Of a DNA stretch of 64,000 nt, positions 46,701 to 58,700 are shown in pieces. Origin of the DNA: Ochotona curzoniae (Eukaryota > Chordata > Mammalia > Lagomorpha > Ochotonidae); contig NW_024466399.1 in the NCBI RefSeq assembly GCF_017591425.1, positions 372,001 through 436,000 of the forward strand. The letters run 5' to 3'. The translations under genes and the position numbers were made by a program. Below the pieces are notes generated by a model that had not been told where the DNA came from, ran no database searches, and saw nothing but the letters and a program-made list of their open reading frames with translations. The stretch's first letter is position 1; each line of letters opens with the position of its first letter.

Positions 46701-49700
46701 GGGGATGCTGGGATTGCAAAGGACAGCGCAGCTGCTGTGGCGGGCTTCAGTGCCAGCCCCTCTGTTGTAGACGAGCTCTCATGGATTCTGTTGCTTTTTT
46801 TTTTTTTAATTTTTTGTTTTTTTAAGAGTTATTTATTTTATTGGAAAGGCAGATGTACAGAGAGGAGGAGAGACAGAGAGGAAGATCCTCCGAACGATGA
46901 TTCACTCCCCAAGTGACCACAATGGCCGGTGCTGCGCTGATCTGAAGCCAGGAGCCAGGAACTTCTTTCCAGGCCTCCCACATGGGTGCAGGGTCTCAAG
47001 GTGTTGGGCTGTCTTTGACTGCTTTCCCAGGCCACAAGCAGGGAGCTGGATGGGAAGTGGAGCTGCTGGGATTAGAACCGGCGCCCATATGGGATCCCAG
47101 TGTGTTCAAGGCGAGGACCTTAACCAATATGCTATGGCGCTGGGCCCAGATTCCGCCCCTTTTCAAGTATGGCAGTATGTACAATACTGTGGACTCTGAG
47201 CCTAAGCACTGAAGCGGACAGGAGTCTAGCACAGATAAAGCTCATGGTGAGCTCTTCACCTTCAGAGGAGCTGTGCTCTTTCTGAGCAATTCTGAGCAAA
47301 ATGAAAATTGCATTGTTCATTTCCTTTGCCTTGTGGAGGCACACAGTTAATGTGAGCATGTTTTAAGAAATTCATAGAAAATGAGCATAATGGGAAAAAA
47401 ACATGCAAGGGCTTCCAGATGTTTTACACTAAAACAAACCTACCTCTTTTGAAGTAAGATGCAGAAAGAATCCACAGGTTTCCCTCTGTGCTTCCCACTC
47501 CTGAGAAGACTTGGGGAAATAAGTCAATTTTTTGTTTTGTTTTTGCATTTCCACTTGGGATTTATTCTGAGCTTTTTTTTTTTTAATAGAATGTGTTATG
47601 ATATGGTCACACAGCTATTTTATTCTTTAAGTTTCATTTTAAATTCTACAATAGAAATATATTTTTCATAGCAAATATTAGAACTTATTTGACACAAATC
47701 AGTAATATTCAAATCAGTTGGAGAAGTAAGATTGGCATACAGTCTTGTCCCATGCATGTTTGCGAGATAAAACAGCAAAGTTTAAGAACCAGTGTCTTAA
47801 GACAAAGCAAAACAAAAAAACCCTGCTTTTGATTTGTTAGCTACTTCGTTAGTAATCAAGTTAAAATTATTCTCAGTATCTTTGGAAATGATGAAATTCG
47901 AAACCACTTATGAGCAGCCATGCAGGAAGGCGCCCCTGCTCATCCTGCTTCGGTCAGGGTTCAGGCACTGGCACCTCGGCCCTGTTTACTTTCTAAACTG
48001 GTCCGCGACTCTCCCACCAAGTATGCACGCAGCCAGAGCCCCGCGTGCGACACCGCTTCAACTTAGGGAAGTCCTAAGCAGGCGAGAGCCTGTTTGGAGG
48101 GAAACCCCGCAAACCGCACTGAAGGCTTCCCAAGGCCTTCAGAATGACTGTGAGTGAACTTTTCAACTTTTTGTGTCTTGTAGAGACTGTCACTAAATAA
48201 GGACATATTTGAGGCAAACTCTGACAGTGATCAGCAAAGCGAGACGAAAGAAGAGACTTCTCCGAGGAAGAAGAAAAAGCCGAGGCCGAGAGAAGAAAAA
48301 AACCTGGAGGATGTGAAAAAGAAAAAAGCCAAGACCGGGAAGGTGAAGGAGCAGCCCAGCACGGACCCCGAGAGCTCTCCCGAGAGGTTAGTTATTGATT
48401 TAAGGACAAAGAAAAGAATCTTGGAAGGCAAAGAAGAATTAAAGGACTCCAAAAAGCCAAAAAAAGATGAACTGAAGGAATTAAAAAAAGCTAAAAAAGG
48501 CGAATTGAAAGATTTAAAGACTAAAGTAAGAGAAGATCCGAAAGAAAATAGAAAAGTGAGAAAAGAGAAATCTGCTGACTCTCCGTTGGAGTCCGAGTTC
48601 AGTGTGCTGCATGATTCTTCCCACGAGCAGAGTCCGGAAGAATTACTGCCTGAAAACAGGGATGAGAAAGACCCGAGAGGAGCCCAAGATCCGGCGGAGC
48701 AGGGCGCAGAGCAAGAGGGCGTCTCGGAGAAAGAGGGGGACGGTACTTTCAGTGCGGAGGAGGATGCTGAGCGCAAAGGCAGGAAGAAGAAAAGACAGCC
48801 AAGGAAGACGGAGGACCCGAAGGAGAGCGGAAAGCCAGAGAAGAAGGGTGTTGGCTCAGAGAAGAAGGCTGGCCCTAAAAAGCAAAGGCAAGGCAGTCAA
48901 GACCAGGGCAAAGGCACCGCAGAGTTAGACAGACTGACACCCACGGGTGCCCAGACGCAGCCCTCGTGGCCCGCTGCGACGGAGAGCGGCCTCAGGGCCC
49001 CGGAGTCGGGGGAGCAGGTGAGTGGGCTGAGGGGCGAGGGGCGCAGACACAAAGTGGCCTCCCAGCTTATTTCTGAGTCTTCAGCTAATTTTGGTAACTT
49101 ATGAGAAAATGGATGGCTAATTTATGAACAAAAGTGAGGATTTGATTCTTAGGTACTCGGATAACGTGTAACATCGTACGCATGTATCCGCTTATTTTGC
49201 CAGCTTTTCTCACCCTGCTTGTATTCTTGACATAAATAATAGTGTCTACACAGTATACTATAGCTTTAACTTTTTAAAAATGTTTATTAAGTTCATCTGC
49301 TTGAACAGCAGAAGAGAGATGCCCCATCTGTTGGTTCCTTTCCCAGATGCCCACCACGATGGGGCCATTTAGGTCTCAGGGATGGCAGGGGCTTGAGCCC
49401 TGGAGCCAGCGCTGCTGCTGCCCCGGACACATTAGCAGGAAGCTGAACAGGAAATGGAATGCTGTAGAGCAGCACACTCGAGGCTGCTGGCAGTTGAAAG
49501 GATTGAACGGGGGAACTCGGAGAAATAAAAATACTCATGCTTGATTTGTAAGCAAAAGAGAAATGTTTTGTAAAGTTTTTGCCAGTTTTTATAATGTTTT
49601 TGATAAACATTTTTAAAAAAGATTTTATTTTTTATTGGAAAGGCAGATTTACAGAGAGATAAAGACTTTCCATCTGCAAGTTCATTCCCCAAAAGGCAGA

Positions 49701-52700
49701 ATTGGGCGGAGCTGTGCTGGTCTGAAGCCAAGAGCCATGAGCTTCCTTGGGGTCTCCCCCAGGGGTGGGAGCATGACCCTTAGCAGGAAGCTGGATCAGA
49801 AGTGGAGCAGTGGGAATCGAACCAGCACCCATGTGGAATGTCAGTGCTGCGCATGGAGGCATAACTTCCTTTGCTATGGTGCGGGCCCCGAACTTTAAAT
49901 TTGTAAAGAGAACTGATTTTATGTATTTCATATAAACAGTTTTAAGCCCATGATGATACTTTCCCTCCCTCCCCCTTCCATTTTCCACCATTACAGTTTA
50001 CAGCAACTTTTAAAATGTATTACTCTAAGAATTCAACAAGTATTCTTCATCCATTCTTGTTTTAGATCTTACGTACATGTTTTTCAGGAGAAAGAGCCCC
50101 CAAAAAATGAACCCAAAGAAAAATATCAAAAAAGTTATGATTCAGATAAGGAAGAAAGAACCCGAAGAGAGCCAAAGGGCCCGAAGAGTAAGTGTGAGCA
50201 CTGGCCTTCGCCATTGGCGTCCAGGTCCCTAACTGTGGGTACAGAGCTGGGGAGCCTCGTCCATTGGAGAGCTCCTGCCACTTGGATTGAGCCAGGCTCA
50301 TGTGAATTCCTTGTATGTAACAATTGACATTGTTCACTTCATATTTTTTCCGCCTGTTCTTTTGTTCTTCGTCCTTTTTAGTTTGAGAGAATAATTAAAA
50401 TTGGGAAAAGTGAACCGTTAGTGGGAGCTAAAAGAGGCAGACTTTCGCGCTGCTCTGCAGGCGTGCGCGTTCTGTCGGAAGTAGGGGTTATCTGGGACGG
50501 ATCATTTTCCTTGAGTCTTTTTCCTGGCACTTGTATGTAATTGTAGTAACATTTTTTTAAAAGATTTATTTATTCTTATTACTTGTCATCAATTTAATCT
50601 TTTCACTAGCAGTTAAGGAAATAAGAAACACAATTGATTTGCTTAAAAAAACTTCAGAGGAAAAAAACGATGTTCCTGAAGCTAACCGAAACAAAGACAC
50701 AGCGGCAGATTGGAAAAGCACGGAAGAGCAGCCAAGCAGGGAGGGCAGACAGACGGTGAAAGACAGGAGGAGCGCACGGGAGGAGTGCGACACGTGGGCA
50801 CACATCGCCGCCGAGGGGGACCAGGAGCTGCTGGACAGCGTGCTCCACTCGGACGAGAACCCAGGTGAGTCCCCCGGCCTCGCACGGCTGCTTCAGGGTG
50901 CCAGCCGCCTGCCACTCTGACCTCCAGATGAAAAGAATGAAGTGGAAGGACTTTCCTTAGACTCTTCTCAACAACTAACTTTTTTTTTTTTTATTTTGAA
51001 GACTTCAGTCATTCTGTGGTATATAACTAGATCAAACATTTTCTGATTTCCTGTCATTTCATCCGCAACCATGAAGATCCCTGATTCTGTACCTGCTTCT
51101 CCAGCGTACTACTCTTAATACATTTCAGACGGTTTCAAACCAGATTACATACAGCTTTATTTATAGCCAGCCTTTTTTTTTTTTTAAGACTTATTTATTT
51201 TGATTGTAAAGTCAGATTTACAGAGAGGAGGAGAGACAGAGAAAAATATCTTGTGTCCACTGGTCCACTCCCCGAGGGCCGCAATGGCTGGAGCTGAGGC
51301 AATCCAAAGCCAGGAGCCAGAAGCTCGTCCGGGTCTCCCACGTGGCTGGTGAGACCCAAGGCTTTGGGCCGTCCTCGACTGCCTTCCCAGGCCACAAGCA
51401 GGGAGCTGGAAGGGAAGTGGTGCTTCCTGGATTAGAACCGGTGCCCATATGGGATCCTGGCACGTGCAAGGTGAGGACTTTAACCACTACACTATCGCGC
51501 TGGGCCCTACAATTAGAATTCTAATACTAAAATATGTGTGGACAACTCAAGAAAAGCCACTGTTAGTTAATTCAGTAATAATCAGAATTTGGTGTATCAA
51601 ACATACTATAGCAATTGAGTTTGGCTGTTGTGGTTACCTTTAACATTCTTCACGGACCCAACGCCATGGCCTAGTGGTTAAAGTCCTCTCCTTGAATGTG
51701 CTGGGATCCCATGTGGACGCTGGTTCTAATCCTGGCAGTCCTGCTTCCCATCCAGCTCCCTACTTGTGGCCTGGGAAAGCAGTCGAGGACGACCCAAAAC
51801 CTAGAGACCTGGAAGAGGCTCCCGGCTCCTGGCTTCGGATTGGTTCAGCTCCAGCTGTTGTGGTCACTTGGGGGGTGAGTCATTGGATGCAAAATCTGTG
51901 TCTTTTCTCCTCTCTGTATATCTGACTTTGTAAGAAAAAAAAAGAGAAAAAGATTCTTCTTGGGACACATGCATCTCATATCGATGTTCGTCGGGTCAAG
52001 TCCCAGCTTCACCTCCTTGGACTCCATCTTCCTGCTGCCGTGCCTTCTGGGAAGCAGAGGCGATGGTTTCCTGCGTGTCTGTGGGAACTGCACCGTGTTC
52101 CAGACTGCCGGTTTCCCCCCGGCCCAACCTCAGCCGCCTCAGAACCTGGGGAGGGAAGACCCATTCATGCAAACCCTGTGTCCTGAACAGCTTGTGTCTT
52201 GCAGACGGCCGGCATCAGAGCCTGGGCGTGGACTTGCAGCTGGAGTGGATGAAGCTGGAAGATTTCCAAAGGCACCTTGACGGGGGAGACGAGAGCTTCG
52301 CCATAGCAGATGCAATTCCAAGCAGTGAGTAGCTTGCAAAGCTTAGGAATCCCAGGCTCAGGGCCAGTTACATAGCTAAAACCTAACTGGTTTTCCCTTT
52401 TGTTTTAGATTTGCTGAGAGACGCTGTCAAAAATGGGGATTACATTACTGTAAAGGTTGCACTTAATTCCAGTGAAGAATATGATCTGGACCAAGAGGTA
52501 GTACGCCTTGGTAAAAACCCCATGAAAGGGAGGAGGTTTTATTAGAAGTGTGGTACTGAACCCCCAGGACGACCACAGGGTGGAGTCCGGGATCTGCAGC
52601 GTTAACGGGGTCTCCGTTTCCACGTACCTATTTGTGCCTCTTCGTCAACAGCCCACTTACCGCAACTTCCTGTTTTTTTTAAGAGATTTCTCTTCATCAC

Positions 52701-55700
52701 GGTACTATTTTTTAAATAGAAACGCATAGTAAACCTTCCTAAATGTATGTTCTCAGCCTTACATCGCTCAGAGGATTTTTAGTTTTAGGTGGTTACATCT
52801 GTTGATGATTTTCATTATGACTAAAGTGTGTCTTGTGTAGAAAGCATTACACTCTGGACTTGGTTTTTATTTTTATGGCAAAGGCAGATAAGTATAGAGA
52901 AAAATCTTCTGTCCGCTGGTTTACTCCCCAGTGGCTGCAGCGGCAGGAGCTGAGCCAATGTGAGGCCAGGAGTCAGAGCTTCCTCCTCCAGGTCTCCCAC
53001 CTGGGTACAGGGTCCCAAGGCTTTAGGCCGTCCTTGACCGCTTTCCCAGGCCACAAGCAGGGAGCTGGATGGGAAGTGGAGCTGCCGGGATTAGTACCTC
53101 CACCCATATGGGATCTGGGCATGGTCAAGGCAAGGACTTAGCCGCTAGGCCATGGCGCTGGGCCTGCCTGCTTTGATCTTCGTGGTCTTTCCCCCACTGC
53201 TTGGTGACTTCTCGGCCTGGACACTCACACCCTCTGCTGTTTCTGCACCGAATGAAATCCACGTGATTCTGATCATTGTGAAGTTACTGCCTTTAGGTTT
53301 ATAGTTGGAGAATTTCATCCTTTGCCTCATAAACTTTTTTTTTTTTTTTAAAGATTTATTTTTATTATTTTTTCATTGGAAAGGCGGATATACAGAGAGG
53401 AGAGACAGAGAGGAAGATCTTCCGTCCGATGATTCACTCCCCAAGTGAGCGCAACGGGCCGATACTATGCCGGTCTGAAGCCAGGAGCCTCTTCCGGGTC
53501 TCCCACTTGGGTGCAGGGTCCCAAAGCTTTGGGCTGTCCTTGACTGCTTTCCCAGGCCACAGGCAGGGAGCTGGAACCGGCGCCCATATGGGATCCCGGG
53601 CGTGCAAGGCGAGGACCTTTAACCACTTGCGCCACCGCGCTGGGCCCTGCCTCATAAACTTTTACTCTTTGTGCCTTTAAAGCAGGTCATACGTGTTTAG
53701 ACCGAAATCCTGGAATATTACACTTTAGTGATTTTAGATTGAGGCATCTTAGGTGAAAAGACTTGACTTTAAAATTGTTCTGAAGATGAACAAGTTTTCT
53801 TTTTGATGAAACCTCCCCAGGATTCCAGTGGGATGACACTGGTCATGCTTGCTGCAGCAGGGGGACAGGACGACCTCCTGAGACTCCTCATCACCAAAGG
53901 GGCCAAAGTGAACGGGCGGCAGAAGAACGGGACCACCGCGCTCATCCACGCCGCGGAGAAGGTCAGCCGTGGCCCGGGGGTCCCAGGCTCCCGTGCCATG
54001 TGATTGCCACATGCCTGCCCCAGTCCATCTGTGACAGTGTGCTAGCCTGTGCTGCATAAGTGCGTAGCACTTGGATTTGCAGAAATGCGATTCATCTGCT
54101 TGGAAATAATTATACGGAAAAGGCCGTCTTGTGGTCCACATTAATTTCAATCTCAGATAATTTCAGTATTTGTTCTGACTGAATTTAAGTATTCCTTTTG
54201 GTCTGTGCTTGAAAATATTTCTTAAGGGCTCTGTGGTGAGACCGAGAGTTAACCCTTGGTGGACCTCCTGCACTGTTTCTATGCAGTGCAGGGCGAGGGC
54301 TCAGGAACGCTGGCTAGCTACTCCTTGGAAAAGAAATCCACTGAATATCTTTCCTGATGAACAAAAATTTCAAATACATTTCTAAAAATTGGGCTAATAG
54401 TTGTTCCTTGTTCATCTTCTTTAAATAGAACTTTCTGACGACAGTGGCGATCCTCCTAGAAGCTGGTGCTTTTGTGAATGTCCAGCAGAGCAACGGTGAG
54501 ACCGCACTCATGAAGGTAAGCGCTGCCTTGGCCATCCGTCCTGGCTGGAAGTGGGCACCTGCCCCACCAGACCCGTGGAGGATGGGGCAGCCTCTGGGCT
54601 GCAGCAGTGGGCAGCGCCCTCAGGAGCTCGATGCGGGCAGTGTCACCCCGAGTGCTGACACAGCGGTACCCCTGAGCAAAGCCTGATGAGCCCGAAGGAC
54701 ATACAGGTCAGGGTGCAGTAGGTACGGCAGCAAAAAGTGGCCCTGGCCGGTCGGGGGCTGCAAGCCGGAAAAGAGCCCCCGTGCCACCGGTCCCCTAAAG
54801 GCCTGTGATTGATGTGGGAGACAGGGAGTTCCTTTGTGCTGCTTTGTTCTGCCTCAAATGACAGGAGGTGACGGGACCCTCAGCAGCTGCCATCACCGAC
54901 TCCCTCCTGCAGCCCAGAGCCAGGAATGCACCTGTTGCTCTCCTGCACGCCCTAGCCGGCATCCCCACTACAAAGTCAAAGACACACCGTTCTGATGCTT
55001 GCAGCCTTCCTGGGGCACAGCTCGGTCCTGCTTCCACTTGCCTGGCAGTTCTCAGAACCCTGAGAGAGAGGGTCCGTGTCCCTTCCATCTCCTCCCACAC
55101 GGCTAGCTGCCCCTTAGCCTTGCCGGGAGCGTCGCTCCCAGGTCGCTTTTGTGTCAGCAGGTGAGCCGTCAGTCTGGCCCTCAGTCTGCTCTTCCGTCCT
55201 GTTCTGCAGGTCCAGCCACGTGCCCCTGGGCCTCTGGCCACACTTGGAATCTGAGCCTCACTCACTGCTTTGTGCTTGTCTTATCTTTGGTTCATGAAAA
55301 TGTTGGTTTTACCTAGTAGGAGACTGAGCTTACTTTTTTTCATTTTTTTGTTTATTTTTTGTTTTTTTGTTTATTTTCATTACAAAGTCAGATATACAGA
55401 GAGGAGGAGAGACAGAAGGGAAGATCCTCCATTCGATGATTCACTCCCCAAGTGACCACAATGGCCAGTGCTGCGCCAATCCAAAGCCGGGAACCAGGAA
55501 CCTCTTCCGGGTCTCTCCCACACGGGTGCAGGGTCCCAGGGCTTTGGGCCGTCCTCGACTGCTTTCCCAGGCCACAAGCAGGGAGCTGGATGGGAAGTGG
55601 AGCTGCCGGGATTAGAACTGGCACGCGTGTAGGATCCCGGCGCGTTCAAGGCGAGGACTTTAGCCACTAGGCCACGCCGCTGGGCCCCGAGCTTACTTCT

Positions 55701-58700
55701 AAAACTGATTTTGCTATGGGTTTCTCTATGGGGCCAAGGTCTACCTGAATAGCACAAGGGGCTAAGCACCTGTGCAGTGGGGCTGGCCTAGACAGGGCCC
55801 CCCGGAGGCAGGGCTGCGATGCTGAGGGCAGAAGCAGCCACTGGGCAGCAGAGGGGCTTCGGGAAGGCCTCAGGCTCATCTTGGGACTGAAGGATCCTTT
55901 TTGAGATTGCCCATTTCTTCAAGGTTAGTCACTGACCTTGACTGAATGTAGCGCCCTCACAGGACCTGCCATTCACTGAACTGTGGGACTCTGCAGGTTC
56001 TGACACTTGCACAAGCCTCACCCCAGCGTTCTGTGCCTCTGTCCCCCTTCGCAGAGAACTGCCTGGAGTATGCGGTTCCACTTGGTATGTAAATAACCAG
56101 TTAAATAACTATTCTTTTTCCTTTCCACAAACCTAGGCCTGTAAAAGGGGAAATTCCGATATTGTACGACTTGTAATTGAATGTGGAGCAGACTGCAATA
56201 TTTTATCAAAGCATCAAAACAGTGCTTTGCATTTTGCTAAGCAAAGCAACAACGTGCTTGTGTATGATTTGCTCAAGAGTCACTTGGAGACGTAAGTGTG
56301 AAATGACTGCCATGGTTAAGTCACAGTGATGATGTATCTATTTATTTGAACACACACTTAGAATGGTCCATGTCCCCCCTTTGGGACAAGAAGATCATGA
56401 GCTTTTAGTAAGTGACATTTTACTAATTTTTTTTTTTTAATTATTAAAATCTCAGAAAATTTCGAAGCTACCACTAGCATATCTGGGAATATGTCCTTCA
56501 ACCACGTAGTCTGCTGTGCCTTTGGTGTCTTCTCGTCTTGAAGTAAAGGAAGGTCCAGAGATTTCCCAAGTGCCCCTCGGTGCGCACACGGCTGGCCCCC
56601 GTCCCGGTGTCCCTGGGCACAGTGGCAGTCTTCAAGGCATACGGTCACTCTTGGTGTTGTGTTCTGTGGTTTTAGACAAGTGTGCACTGAAGTGTGTGTT
56701 CACTGCTGCAGTGTAAGGAATCCGCTGCACTTCCTCAGTTCCCCCCGGCCCCCTGCGTCCTAGCAACCCCTGTCCTTGTTTGCTTTTGAAAAGCCTCTTC
56801 CAGAGTGACGGGCGTGAGGCATCATTCCACGGCTGCAAATGGCTTCTTCCAGTTAGTGAAGGGCACGGGTTCTTCCCATGTCTTCTCACGGCTTCATACA
56901 CAGCTCATCTCTGTGATGCTGACATTTCATTGTGTGGATGTACTATAGTTTATGCAAGTTCATTCTCTGAGTTACGTTCATGCCTCATGACACCCGGTAA
57001 TTTGGTATCTTTTAGTCACTGACACACTTTCCTTTTGGCATCATCTCTCAGACCCAGTCCGTCACAGCGCGTCCTGTCCACAGGATGAGCTCTGGGCAGG
57101 CGTGACCCTTCCCTGGGGTCGCTTCATGCCTGCAAGACAGTGAATAAGTATTCCAATTTTAGACAAGAGACCTAGAAGGCAGACACAGTTTCAGAGGAGA
57201 GCTGGTCAGTGGTCTGTTGGTTCCCTTCCCAGACGGCCACGGCAGCCAGACAGGGCTGGGCCAGGCCAAAGCCAGGAGCCACCAACTCCCCCGGAACCCC
57301 CCACACCCCAGCCTTGCCTTCCCCCGCACCCCAGCCTGGCACTCCCACCTGCCACTCCAGTCTGGGGTGCTGAGGTCAAGTGGCGGCTTAGCCAGCCCCG
57401 GCCCCATGGTTCCTCTGGTTGACATGGGAAGGCCTCACTTGTATCTGGCAGTCTAAATGATAACTGCGGGCTTGCAGCGTTATTAACAATTTCTGTCATG
57501 TTCTCTCAGACTTTCAAGAGTGGCTGAAGAGACCATAAAGGATTATTTTGAGGATCGCCTCGTTCTGCTAGAACCTGTTTTCCCAATAGCCTGTCACCGG
57601 CTCTGTGAAGGGCCAGACTTTTCCACCGATTTCCATTATAAACCTCCACAGAACATACCAGAAGGTAAGCCTCGACACATATATTTATTTTTATTGGAAA
57701 GGCAGATTTACAGAGAAGGAAAGACAGAGAGGAAGATCTCCTGTCCACTGACTCAATCCCCAAGTGGCCACAACGGACAGAGCTGAGCTGATCTGAAGCC
57801 AGGAACTGGAGGCTTCCTCCTGGTCTCCCAAGTGGGTGCAGGACACAGGCTTTGGGTCATTCTCTACTACTTTCCCAGGCCATAAGCAGGGAACTGGATG
57901 GGAAGTAGAGCCACCGGGACTTCAACGGGAGCTCATATGGGATCCTGATGCATGTAAGGCCAAGATGTAGCTATTTGGGGCCCCTGGTGAGGTAGCCTGG
58001 CAGTTGAAGTCCTTGCCTTGCATGCGCCAGGATCCCATATGGACACTGGTTCTAATCCTGGCAGCCCCGCTTCCCACCCAGCTCCCTGCTTGTAGCCTGG
58101 GAAAGCAGTCGAGGATGACCCAATGCCTTGGGATCCTGCACCTGCCTGGGAGACCCCAAATAGGCTCCTGGCTTCTGGCTTCAGATTGGCTCAGCTCAGG
58201 CCATTGTGGCTACATAGGGAGTGAATTGGTGGATGGAAGATCTTTTTCTGTCTCTTCTGTATATCTGACTTTCTAATAAGAAAGATAAATAAATCTTAAA
58301 AATATAAAACCCAAGGAAGTAACTGTAACAATTATATCAGGCCCAGCACAATGGCTCAGTGGCTCTTGTAGCCACTTGGGGAATGACTCAGTGGACAGAA
58401 AATCTCTGTGTATCTCCTCTCTATAAATCTTCCTTTCCAGTAGTAATAAAGAAATCAACAGGGTCAGGTGTCATGGTAGGATTAAGCTGTGGCCTGGAAC
58501 GCCCCCGTCCTGTGGCACTGCCTACCCGTGGGCACCCCAGGAGGCAGCAGTGCTGGCCCAGGTACTCGGCTCCCTGCCACCCATATGGGAGACCCCAGAT
58601 GCACCTACAGACCCGGGCTGCTCCAGCCCTGGCAAGCATCTGGAGAGAGAGAGAGAGGTAGCAGGTTGAGGAGATCTCTGTCTTTTTCCAAATAATTAAG

